Positions 1-6,413 of a DNA stretch of 25,384 nucleotides are shown one piece after another. The translations under genes and the position numbers were made by a program. This DNA comes from WVWN01 sp964563535. Its GTDB lineage: Bacteria > RBG-13-66-14 > B26-G2 > WVWN01. The DNA is taken from contig CAZLXP010000030.1 in NCBI GenBank assembly GCA_964563535.1, positions 1 through 25,384 on the forward strand, read 5' to 3'. Within the stretch, counting starts at the first letter, position 1; every line of letters starts with the position of its first letter. The notes beneath the pieces were generated by a model. It was not told the DNA's origin and ran no database searches. It was given only the letters and a program-made list of their open reading frames with translations.

Positions 1-277
1 ATACGGCTACCCCGTAAGGAAAACTGAATTGGCCGTCTCCGAACCCCTTCGAACCCCAAAGGCCCAGGAAAGAACCGGTCGCGTTAAAGAATTGAATACG
101 GTGGTTGAGGCGGTCGACTACGTATACGTTACCGTCAGGCGCGACAGCTACCCCGGCCGGCCGCATGAATTGGCCTGCGCCCAAACCGGTACGTCCCCAC
201 TCGCCCTCGTATACCCACGCCCCCCAGGCACAAGCGGTCGCGAACGCCGCCACTACGATAATTAAAACGCTCTTCAT
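1..277 (-). CDS. Secreted NHL-repeat beta-propeller (paralog 5, N-terminal part)
   Basis: The gene starts at the ATG at 277 and runs off the left edge, so only about 92 codons are visible. An AGGAGGTTAAAAG ribosome site lies just upstream of the ATG. The first ~20 residues form a signal peptide (MKSVLIIVV then an Ala-rich stretch), followed by the WVYEGEWG opening shared with the four neighbours and the start of NHL blades with the pattern GVAVAPDGNVYVVD and RIQFF. The stop of the preceding paralog is only 11 nt upstream, which indicates one operon. The protein should be exported and fold as a propeller with its neighbours; ligand and role are unknown. The N-terminus and paralogy are certain, the rest of the protein is not visible. 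Confidence 0.85.
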   Translation of the reverse strand, partial: MKSVLIIVVAAFATACAWGAWVYEGEWGRTGLGAGQFMRPAGVAVAPDGNVYVVDRLNHRIQFFNATGSFLGLWGSKGFGDGQFSFPYGVAV

Positions 278-288
278 CTTTTAACCTC

Positions 289-1218
289 CTATTTAAACAA
301 CGCCTTCACCCGACCGAGGGAGGTGGGTTTAACGGCCGGGTCGGACCAGCGGAAGTACTGGACGCGGTAATTGTACTTATCGGCGACGTAGACCCGTTTG
401 CCGTCCGGCGAGGCCGCGGCGCCTTGGGGCCAGTCGAACTGGCCTTTTCCGGAGCCGTAACTGCCCCATTCGCCGATAAGCGAACCCGAAGTAGTACCGT
501 AACGTATGCGTTGGTTCCACGGATCGACCGCGAAACCGAAGCCGTCGGCCGAAACGGCGACCCGCAAAGCCCCTACCAAGAAAACCTTTCCCCACCTGCC
601 GAGATAAGAACCGTTGGGCGTAAAATATTGTACGCCGGTATTCCAATTGTCCGCGACGTAAACCCGGCCGTTCGACCCTACCGCGACGCCGTGGGGAAGG
701 TTGAACTCGCCGGGGGCGTTACCGAGTCTGCCCCATTTGCCGAGAAAGGAACCGTTCGGGGTGAAGTATTGCACGCGGTCGTTCTGGGTATCCACCACGT
801 AAACGTTCCCGTTGGGCGCGACGGCCACGTCCCAAGCGCCGTCGAACTCGCCGTTGCCGCGGCCGTAAGCGCCCCAGCCGCCTAGAAACGAACCGCTGGA
901 GGTGAAGTACTGCACGCACTTATCCGCGCTGCTGACTACGTAAACGTCGCCGCTCGGCGCGACGCCGGCGCCCAGGGGGTATCCGTTCACCGTCCACATG
1001 CCGAGGTATGACCCGCTCGAGGTAAAGTACTGAACGCGGTGGTTTTGGAACTCGACCACGTAAACCCGGCCGTTGGGCGCGACGGCGACGTCTACCGGCG
1101 AATAGAACTCGCCCGGGGCCGACCCCCGCGAACCCCACTGCCCCTCGTACACCCACGCGGCGAAGGCGCGGGAGGCCGCGAGCGCCGCGGCGAGCGTTAG
1201 AACGGCTAAGTATTTCAT
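289..1218 (-). CDS. Secreted six-bladed NHL-repeat beta-propeller (paralog 4)
   Basis: About 309 residues. The frame is open up to an ATG at 1254 that overlaps the previous stop (ATGA), but the ATG at 1218 is preferred. It is preceded by a GGGTGAG ribosome site, and it places a clean signal peptide (MKYLAVLTLAAALAA...AFA) at the N-terminus. The mature part has about six NHL repeats, each with a GVAVAPNGxVYVVD strand pair, an NDRVQYFTPNGSFLG segment and a WG..G..PGEF turn. It ends in a PTSLGRVKALFK tail shared with the neighbours. NHL propellers are binding or scaffold modules; this one has no attached enzymatic domain, so it is likely a periplasmic or surface structural or binding protein. 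Function is unassigned. Confidence 0.88.
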   Translation of the reverse strand: MKYLAVLTLAAALAASRAFAAWVYEGQWGSRGSAPGEFYSPVDVAVAPNGRVYVVEFQNHRVQYFTSSGSYLGMWTVNGYPLGAGVAPSGDVYVVSSADKCVQYFTSSGSFLGGWGAYGRGNGEFDGAWDVAVAPNGNVYVVDTQNDRVQYFTPNGSFLGKWGRLGNAPGEFNLPHGVAVGSNGRVYVADNWNTGVQYFTPNGSYLGRWGKVFLVGALRVAVSADGFGFAVDPWNQRIRYGTTSGSLIGEWGSYGSGKGQFDWPQGAAASPDGKRVYVADKYNYRVQYFRWSDPAVKPTSLGRVKALFK

Positions 1219-1250
1219 ACGCAACTCACCCGCGGAAGGATTTCGCGCGG

Positions 1251-2213
1251 TCATTTAAATAACGCTTTAACTTTTCCCAACGACGTCGGAATGACCGCAG
1301 GGTTATCCTCGCGGAAGTATTGAATCCGCGAGTTCCACGTATCGGCCACGTAAATGCGGCCGCCCTCGCCCAACGCCACGAAAGTAGGTTTGTCGAACTG
1401 GCCTTCCCCGGTACCGGGAGAACCCCACATACCGAGGAAACTACCCTCGCGCGTGAAGTACTGTACGCGCTCGTTTTGGCGGTCGGCGACGAAGACGCGT
1501 TTTAAAGAGTCGACGCATAGGCCATAAGGGTAGTTGAATTGGCCGGGTCCCGATCCCGACATACCCCACCGCCCCATATAAGACCCGGTTAAGTTGAAAT
1601 ATTGTACCCGGGGGTTGTCGGAGTCGGAAACGTAGACTAGGCCCTCGGAGGCGACGGCCACGCCGCTCGGTTCCAGGAACTCGCCGTTGCGGAACCCGTA
1701 CTTCCCCCACCGAAGCACCAACTGCCCCGCCGGCGAATAACACAATACCTCGGCGAAAAATTCGAATTCCTCCTGGTAAAACCGCGTTACGTAGAGGTTC
1801 CCGCCGGGGGCGAGGGCTAAGCCATTAGGATAATACGGGACCGACCACCCGCCGACTAAACCGCCGGTCAACGTGAAAATTTGGATCCGGTTGTTGTAGT
1901 AATCGAGGACGTAGACCGTACCCGCAGACGTGATCGCGACGCCCCAAGGGCTTTTAAACTCGCCGCCCCCGACGCCGTACGAACCCCATTGCCCGAGGTA
2001 ACTCCCGGTCGCCGTAAAATATTGGATCCGGTTGTTACCGCTATCGGCCACATAAACGTTCCCGTTGGGCGCAATGGCCACGCCGCCCGGCCCTTGGAAT
2101 TGGCCGTTACCCGTTCCTTCAGCCCCCCATTGCCCCTCGTACACGAACGCGGCCAGCGTCGGCCGGGGCAATACCGCTACCACCAAAACGAGTGCAGCGA
2201 TCGACGACTTCAT
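1251..2213 (-). CDS. Secreted six-bladed NHL-repeat beta-propeller (paralog 3)
   Basis: 320 residues with a signal peptide (MKSSIAALVLVVAVL...LAA) followed by FVYEGQWG and about six NHL blades, e.g. GVAIAPNGNVYVADSGNNR and later RVQYFTREGSFLG. Blade 3 is divergent, with EEFEFFAEVLCYS in place of the usual RVQYFT strand, so this propeller may have an altered face. It closes with PTSLGKVKALFK. A GA-rich ribosome site (GGAAGGGGGAAGG) precedes the ATG. The stop TGA overlaps an alternative upstream ATG of the next paralog. It is the middle gene of the tandem array and almost certainly co-transcribed with the others. Export is inferred from the signal peptide; ligand is unknown. Confidence 0.88.
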   Translation of the reverse strand: MKSSIAALVLVVAVLPRPTLAAFVYEGQWGAEGTGNGQFQGPGGVAIAPNGNVYVADSGNNRIQYFTATGSYLGQWGSYGVGGGEFKSPWGVAITSAGTVYVLDYYNNRIQIFTLTGGLVGGWSVPYYPNGLALAPGGNLYVTRFYQEEFEFFAEVLCYSPAGQLVLRWGKYGFRNGEFLEPSGVAVASEGLVYVSDSDNPRVQYFNLTGSYMGRWGMSGSGPGQFNYPYGLCVDSLKRVFVADRQNERVQYFTREGSFLGMWGSPGTGEGQFDKPTFVALGEGGRIYVADTWNSRIQYFREDNPAVIPTSLGKVKALFK

Positions 2214-2247
2214 ACAACCTTCCCCCTTCCTCCGGCAGGGCCGGCGT

Positions 2248-3213
2248 TTAATCCGCCATCAACGCTTTGATCCTACCCAGCGACGACGGCACGACGGCGG
2301 GGTTATCCGGGCGGAAGTATTGCACGCGGTCGTTATGGTAATCGACGACGTAGATCCGCCCACCGCCCGGCGCGACGTCGATCCCGCAAGGGTATTTGAA
2401 CTGGCCGTCGCCGTCGCCGTACGAGCCCCATTTCCCGACGAAAGATCCCTGAAACGTGAAATACTGGACCCGGGCGTTGGCCTGGTCCGTAACGAAAACC
2501 GGACCGCCGGGCCCCGCCGCGAGGCCGTAAGGGTTCTTAAACTCGCCGTCGCGCGAGCCGTACAACCCCCACGTGCCGACGAACGAACCCTCGGTCATAA
2601 AATATTGCACGCGGTTGTTAACCGAATCGGCGACGTAAACGGCGTTCATTAATCCGACGTCGACATCCGTCGGTTTATCGAACTCGCCCTCCCCCCTACC
2701 GGGGTAACCCCAAAGGCCGAGGTAACTTCCCGTGTCGGTGAAGTATTGTACGCGGTCGTTTCCGGTGTCGGCGACGTAGACGTTCCCGTTGGGGGCGAAC
2801 GCGATGCCCCGGGGCGACTCGAACCACCCGGTACGAACGCCGTACTCCCCCCACTTCCCAATATAAATCCCGGTAGGGGTAAAATATTGGATGCGGTGGT
2901 TATTCGTGTCGACGACGTAAACGGTCCCCGGCGGCGATACGGCGACGCCGCACGGGCGGTTAAATCGGCCGTCCCCCGAACCGGACGTGCCCCACTTGCC
3001 GAGGAAGCTCCCCTGGGCGGTAAAATACTGTACGCGGTCGTTGTAAGTGTCGGCCACGTACACGCGGCCGTCTGGGGCGACCGCTACACCGGTAGGTTGG
3101 TAAAATTCGCCGTCCGCCGAACCCGTCGAGCCCCACTTACCCTCGTAGACCCAGTCACCGTAGGCGCCGGCCGCGAACGCCGCAACAGCCGCGGCGATTA
3201 AAACCGTCTTCAT
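2248..3213 (-). CDS. Secreted six-bladed NHL-repeat beta-propeller (paralog 2)
   Basis: 321 residues. The start ATG follows a strong TAGGAGGTTAAACG ribosome site nearly identical to the one before the gene at 277, which suggests the intergenic piece was duplicated with the genes. Residues 1-19 are an Ala-rich signal peptide; WVYEGKWGS then begins six regular NHL blades (GVAVAPDGRVYVADTYNDR, RIQYFTPTG, YPCGIDVAPGG). The tail is PSSLGRIKALMAD, slightly divergent from the KALF(K/R) ending of the other paralogs. It lies 11 nt downstream of paralog 1 and 34 nt upstream of paralog 3. A secreted propeller of unknown ligand. Confidence 0.88.
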   Translation of the reverse strand: MKTVLIAAAVAAFAAGAYGDWVYEGKWGSTGSADGEFYQPTGVAVAPDGRVYVADTYNDRVQYFTAQGSFLGKWGTSGSGDGRFNRPCGVAVSPPGTVYVVDTNNHRIQYFTPTGIYIGKWGEYGVRTGWFESPRGIAFAPNGNVYVADTGNDRVQYFTDTGSYLGLWGYPGRGEGEFDKPTDVDVGLMNAVYVADSVNNRVQYFMTEGSFVGTWGLYGSRDGEFKNPYGLAAGPGGPVFVTDQANARVQYFTFQGSFVGKWGSYGDGDGQFKYPCGIDVAPGGGRIYVVDYHNDRVQYFRPDNPAVVPSSLGRIKALMAD

Positions 3214-3224
3214 CGTTTAACCTC

Positions 3225-4163
3225 CTACCGAAACACCGCCTTTAACCGGCCGAGGGAGGTGGGCGTGATGGTTGTCGGAACCCAACGGAAATACTGAACC
3301 CGATTTAATTCCCAGTCGACAACGTAAATATTGCCGTTAGGAGCGAACGTTAAACCAAGTGGATTCTCGAACTCGCCGTTCCCGGACCCCTTCTTGCCCC
3401 ACTGACCTAAATACGAACCCGTCGGCGTAAAATATTGGACGCGGTGGTTGTACAAATCGGTAACGTAAACTTCGCCGTTCGGGCGTACTGCAACGTCGAA
3501 CGGATATTGAAACTCTCCGTTTCCAATTCCGGTTTTACCCCACGAACCGAGTAAAGAACCTTTAGAGGTAAAATACCTTATCCTGTTCCACGTTCCGTCT
3601 GCTACGTAAACGTTACCGCTTGGGGCCCACGCGATACCTTCGGGGTCCAAAACCCCGTGCCAAGAACCTAAAAACGAACCGACGGGCGTGAAGTATTGAA
3701 CGCGGTAGTTATCGTTATCCGTAACGTAAACGTTACCGTCGGGGGCTATATTAACCCCGCGCGGGTCGTTAAACTGACCGTAGGCGGAACCTTTAGTGCC
3801 CCACATACCGAGGAAACGACCGGTCGCAGTGAAATATTGTATTCTATTGTTGTATCGGTCGACAACATACACGTACCCCCCCCGGCTTACGGCAACATCT
3901 TTAGGGGTGTAAAACTCGCCTTTACCCCGGCCGTACGTCCCCCACATGCCTAAGAAAGATCCTTCCGCCGTAAAACATTGAATACGGTAATTATAAACAT
4001 CCGTAATATACACGGACCCCCGAGGTGCAATACCGATTCCCGAGGGGCTATCGAATTGCCCTTCCCGCGAACCTAAGGAACCCCACTTACCCTCGTATAC
4101 CCAGGCGCCGTAGGCGGCGGCGGCGACCGCCGTAACCGCTGCGACAACTAAAACCTTTTTCAT
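3225..4163 (-). CDS. Secreted six-bladed NHL-repeat beta-propeller (paralog 1, first of the array)
   Basis: 312 residues and the promoter-proximal gene of the tandem array. Signal peptide MKKVLVVAAVTAVAAAAYG, then WVYEGKWGSLG and NHL blades such as GIGIAPRGSVYITDVYNYR and DVAVRPNGEVYVTDLYNHR. One blade in the middle is shortened (SWHGVLDPEGIAWAPSG), which accounts for the smaller size. The C-terminus is PTSLGRLKAVFR. Ribosome site AAGGAG is followed by a spacer and the ATG. The next gene upstream on this strand is the 151-nt promoter/terminator segment at 4226-4411, which could act as a leader for this operon. Probable extracytoplasmic binding or scaffold protein; substrate unknown. Confidence 0.88.
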   Translation of the reverse strand: MKKVLVVAAVTAVAAAAYGAWVYEGKWGSLGSREGQFDSPSGIGIAPRGSVYITDVYNYRIQCFTAEGSFLGMWGTYGRGKGEFYTPKDVAVSRGGYVYVVDRYNNRIQYFTATGRFLGMWGTKGSAYGQFNDPRGVNIAPDGNVYVTDNDNYRVQYFTPVGSFLGSWHGVLDPEGIAWAPSGNVYVADGTWNRIRYFTSKGSLLGSWGKTGIGNGEFQYPFDVAVRPNGEVYVTDLYNHRVQYFTPTGSYLGQWGKKGSGNGEFENPLGLTFAPNGNIYVVDWELNRVQYFRWVPTTITPTSLGRLKAVFR

Positions 4164-4177
4164 CGTTCGAACTCCTT

Positions 4178-4189
4178 CTCGTTAACGAG
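4178..4189. promoter_or_regulatory. 12-bp perfect palindrome CTCGTTAACGAG before the NHL operon
   Basis: Perfect two-fold symmetric CTCGTTAACGAG lies immediately upstream of the AAGGAG ribosome site of the first NHL gene. It could be an operator or a small RNA hairpin that hides the ribosome site. No regulator can be tied to it from sequence alone, and one such palindrome can arise by chance. Confidence 0.3.
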
Positions 4190-4225
4190 CGTCTTCCAAA
4201 GAGCGGCTTGGGGTTAAATAGAAAT

Positions 4226-4259
4226 AAAAAAAACCAGGCCGGCACTTTGCCGGACCTGG
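4226..4259 (-). terminator. Intrinsic terminator, minus strand
   Basis: On the minus strand, CCAGG-(bulge)-CCGGC pairs with GCCGGCCTGG around a short AAAGT loop and is followed directly by eight T residues. This is a textbook Rho-independent terminator. It sits downstream of the minus-strand promoter at 4383-4411 and upstream of the NHL operon, so it ends a short RNA or acts as a leader attenuator for the NHL genes. Confidence 0.85.
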
Positions 4260-4376
4260 GTAATATTTCACGTCGCGCGGCGCCGCAGGCGCCGTACTTA
4301 ATAAACTTATCTCTCCCGACCCGGGCATACCTTCAAACCCTTTCAGAAGTCCACCCGGTTACGTATACGTTCTCCC
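4226..4376 (-). ncRNA. Candidate ~150-nt non-coding RNA or operon leader
   Basis: The segment lies between a sigma70-like promoter (4383-4411) and an intrinsic terminator (4226-4259), both on the minus strand, and has no convincing reading frame. The predicted transcript begins near 4376 and can fold: a CCGGG/CCCGG stem encloses a CTTC/GAAG stem (about 4318-4370), followed by a perfect GGCGCC-TGC-GGCGCC hairpin (4279-4293) and the terminator hairpin. A 10-bp palindrome ACGTATACGT lies near the 5' end. I do not recognise a known family (it does not match the SRP core or the common riboswitch cores that I know). It could be a 6S-like or novel sRNA, or an attenuator controlling the NHL operon 63 nt further on. 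Confidence 0.45.
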
Positions 4377-4382
4377 AACGCC

Positions 4383-4411
4383 ATTATTAAATAACGCGGA
4401 GCTTTAGTCAA
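4383..4411 (-). promoter_or_regulatory. Sigma70-like promoter, minus strand
   Basis: Minus-strand TTGACT (4406-4411), 17-nt spacer and AATAAT (4383-4388), giving a predicted start near 4376. Spacing is optimal and 5/6 bases match in each box. It drives the putative RNA that ends at the terminator at 4226-4259. Confidence 0.6.
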
Positions 4412-4438
4412 GCGAAATCGTCAACGGACGCAGGGGCC

Positions 4439-4714
4439 TTAAGCCGGAGTCCACAAAGCGCCCTTGGCCTCCAACGCGGCGACGCGGGCTTCTAAATCGG
4501 ATAACCCGAAGGTTTTCAAAATGCTGCTGTACTTAAAACGTATACAATAGGCCGTCTGCTCGCACAGCAGACGGTCATTCCAAAACCGCCGCCGAATAGG
4601 GTTATACCAAAATAACGCGGAGTCCGGGCGACGGGGGGAAAAGAACCCTATCCTACTTCTACTACGTTTTCCGTCGCTATTATTTAAGTTTGACGGCCAA
4701 GCCTTTTTGCGCTA
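4439..4714 (-). pseudogene. Start-less ORF remnant, possible coiled-coil C-terminus
   Basis: An open minus-strand frame of about 91 codons ends at TAA 4439-4441. It has no in-frame ATG, GTG or TTG before its last third and is closed upstream by TAG. The peptide looks protein-like in its distal half: FWYNPIRRRFWNDRLLCEQ, then ILKTFG and a coiled-coil-like SDLEARVAALEAKG ending ALWTPA. The proximal part is low-complexity (SDGKRSRSR). I do not recognise the family. It may be the 3' end of a gene whose front was lost, or a gene with an unusual start. Its upstream end abuts the divergent tRNA promoter at 4690-4718, which favours truncation. A 9-bp stem hairpin (4552-4574) lies inside it. Confidence 0.4.
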
Positions 4715-4718
4715 TACT
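4690..4718 (+). promoter_or_regulatory. Strong sigma70-like promoter for the tRNA-Pro remnant
   Basis: TTGACG (4690-4695), 17-nt spacer, TATACT (4713-4718). The expected start near 4725 is about 6 nt before the first base of the tRNA-Pro remnant, the usual arrangement for a monocistronic tRNA gene. Confidence 0.7.
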
Positions 4719-4730
4719 TAGTCGCAACAC

Positions 4731-4778
4731 GGGGGCGTAGCGCAGGCCGGCAGCGCGTCTGCTTGGGGAGCGACTCCA
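4731..4778 (+). pseudogene. Internally deleted tRNA-Pro(GGG)
   Basis: The 5' acceptor strand GGGGGCG, TA, a D-arm (GCGC, loop with GGC/GG, GCGC), and an anticodon arm with TCTGC and loop TTGGGGA (anticodon GGG, G37) match tRNA-Pro up to about 4770. The 3' half of the anticodon stem, variable loop and T-arm (TTCRANY loop) are absent. The next bases, CGACTCC then A, could be a degenerate 3' acceptor strand, pairing at five positions plus one wobble with GGGGGCG. A deletion of roughly 26 nt inside the gene would produce this. It cannot fold as a standard tRNA, so it is probably non-functional, although its promoter and terminator remain. Confidence 0.65.
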
Positions 4779-4821
4779 CCGCGAAAAACGACGTCTTAAA
4801 CCCAAAAAGGACAACAAATTA

Positions 4822-4855
4822 AGGCGCCCAGAAATTCGGGCGCCTGATCTTTTCC
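4822..4855 (+). terminator. Intrinsic terminator downstream of tRNA-Pro remnant
   Basis: Perfect 8-bp stem AGGCGCCC / GGGCGCCT around an AGAAATTC loop, followed by TGATCTTTTCCC. It would end a roughly 120-nt transcript from the promoter at 4690-4718. The T tract is interrupted, so termination may be moderate. Confidence 0.65.
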
Positions 4856-4868
4856 CTTATTTTTGCCG

Positions 4869-5145
4869 CGAGGTCAACCTCGTCATTAGAAAGGGGTTAA
4901 ACCCTTGCTCGGGTTCGCGCGGTTAACCTCGAAACTTAGGCTGCCTGTAGCCGAGCTCGGTGCAATCTATAACAAAATAATATTAGCAACTTCGAAAAAC
5001 AAGATATATTCGCTATAATCTATAATATAGTTAAAAAAATCGAACTGTCGGCGTACCACGATTTTCGCCTAGCCGCTAAAGCGGGCAGGCACATAAGTTT
5101 CAAATATGATTATGTCAGGAATTGGCATATACGTAGTATAATATT
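4869..5145. promoter_or_regulatory. Inverted-repeat cluster and AT-rich promoter region before the WYL gene
   Basis: No gene is visible here. At 4869-4882 there is CGAGGT-CA-ACCTCG. AAGGG-GTTAAA-CCCTT follows at 4891-4906, and a second AACCTCG half-site (GGTTAACCTCG) at 4921-4931. An AT-rich stretch (about 4965-5040) contains TATAAT at 5014-5019 with a weak TTCGAA 17 nt upstream, and a second TATAAT at 5021-5026; another TATAAT lies at 5137-5142. Together these look like the control region of the WYL regulator gene, possibly with operators for autoregulation. Which -10 box is used cannot be decided. Confidence 0.35.
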
Positions 5146-5224
5146 GTACGGTATCTGTACGCCACCAGCCTTGTCGACACAAAACTAAAGCCGTTTTCCC
5201 TTGCGAGGTGCGGGGAAATTCGCT

Positions 5225-6199
5225 ATGTCGTTAAAACGCGCCGAAAGACTTTTCCATCTCGTTAGTATCCTTCGAACCGGGCGGGGTTATACCGGGGGCG
5301 AACTAGCAAACGCCCTCGGCGTCTCGCAGCGGACCATATACCGCGACGTCGTCGACCTCTCGACCCTTGTGTCCATTTACTACGACGAAGGGTACCGCCT
5401 CCTGTCGGAAAGCTTCTTAGCCAACCTCACCTTCACCCACGAGGAATTGTTAGCCCTAAAACTAGGCATACAGTTACAACCGTTGGCGGAAGGATCCCAC
5501 TTCGGCGGGGCTACGCTGTCAGCGCTCGCAAAAATCGACGAACAATTGAACCGTCGGTTCCGTAACGCCGAGGGCGAAAACGAAATTATAACAGTGCACG
5601 TTAAAGCCTACCCGTTGACCAAGGAAACCGTACGGGCCTTACGGGTTTTAGAAAGCGCCATTAGGGCACGGCAAACGGTAGAATTGACCTACTACTCGCT
5701 AAGCCGCGGCGAAATAAATAAGCGGACCGTCGACCCCTATAACTTGACCTTCCGTCGACACAGTTGGTACTTGATCGGTTACTGCCATCTACGCCGCAAC
5801 GTGCGGATCTTTCGGCTCGACCGCATCCACTCGGCCAAGCTAATTCTGCGTAAGTTCGAAAAGCCCCCGGGTTTTTCGGTCGAAGAATTCTTCGCGGACA
5901 CGTGGGAGGTATTTGCCCCGACCCCGAAAGAGGAAGTTGTGCTCCGTTTTGATAGCGGCGCCGAACCGATCGCGAAACCGGTACTAGAGGCCAGGGGCAA
6001 GTTCCGTCAAGATCGGCCTAGAAAAGGCCTTATATTCGAGGGGAGGGTTCCGTTAACGGATGAATTCTGCCGGTGGTTGTTGACTTTAGGCCGCGCGGTC
6101 GAAGTACTCGAGCCACGTGAGTTACGCGAAAAAGTGGCCGCAAAACACCAGGAGGCGGCGGCCCTATACACTCCGGCACGCGATAAACCGCTTGGATAA
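5225..6199 (+). CDS. HTH-WYL domain transcriptional regulator
   Basis: 324 residues from ATG 5225. The frame stays open up to TTG 5201, but the ATG has GCGGGG about nine bases ahead and starts at the usual MSLKRAERLFHLVSIL motif. Residues ~1-60 form a DeoR/HTH_11-type winged helix (GELANALGVSQRTIYRDVVDL). A linker follows, then a WYL domain containing WYL itself (HSWYLIGYC, residues 181-183) and the downstream IFRLDRI strand with its conserved Arg. The last ~80 residues match the WCX extension. WYL regulators bind DNA and sense nucleic-acid or nucleotide ligands, and many are repressors near DNA-damage, phage-defence or RNA-repair genes. It is a monocistronic unit; its target here is unknown. 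Confidence 0.92.
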   Translation: MSLKRAERLFHLVSILRTGRGYTGGELANALGVSQRTIYRDVVDLSTLVSIYYDEGYRLLSESFLANLTFTHEELLALKLGIQLQPLAEGSHFGGATLSALAKIDEQLNRRFRNAEGENEIITVHVKAYPLTKETVRALRVLESAIRARQTVELTYYSLSRGEINKRTVDPYNLTFRRHSWYLIGYCHLRRNVRIFRLDRIHSAKLILRKFEKPPGFSVEEFFADTWEVFAPTPKEEVVLRFDSGAEPIAKPVLEARGKFRQDRPRKGLIFEGRVPLTDEFCRWLLTLGRAVEVLEPRELREKVAAKHQEAAALYTPARDKPLG

Positions 6200-6413
6200 C
6201 GTGAAGCGGGGCGGCACGGCTATATTGCCCTAAGTTCGAACGGGGTCGCCTCTTCCTGCCCGGCCCTAGCGCCACGGCCGCGACCGCTCACCGTAACAAG
6301 GCAAAGCCTTTAGATCCTACGTTATCGTAAGTTGTCTCTACGTTCAGTAAACGTCGCTCGACTTGACAAACCGCGATAATGTAAGCCGTAATCTAACTAG
6401 AATAGGACGACAG
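6200..6413 (+). other. Intergenic region with a possible promoter for the decayed TPR gene
   Basis: No gene is visible. TTGACA at 6363-6368 is a perfect -35 box, but the best -10 candidate (TAATCT, 6389-6394) lies 20 nt away, which is too far for a strong promoter. This may be a promoter decaying along with the pseudogene that begins at 6414. Confidence 0.3.

Noticed and set aside
424..885. Plus-strand ORF opposite an NHL gene
   Set aside because: Antisense shadow of a repeat-rich, GC-biased gene; no signal peptide or domain, and similar shadows occur opposite the other NHL paralogs.
6234..6241. GTTCGAAC resembling a tRNA T-loop
   Set aside because: The flanking bases do not form a T-stem, and no acceptor or anticodon arm is present.
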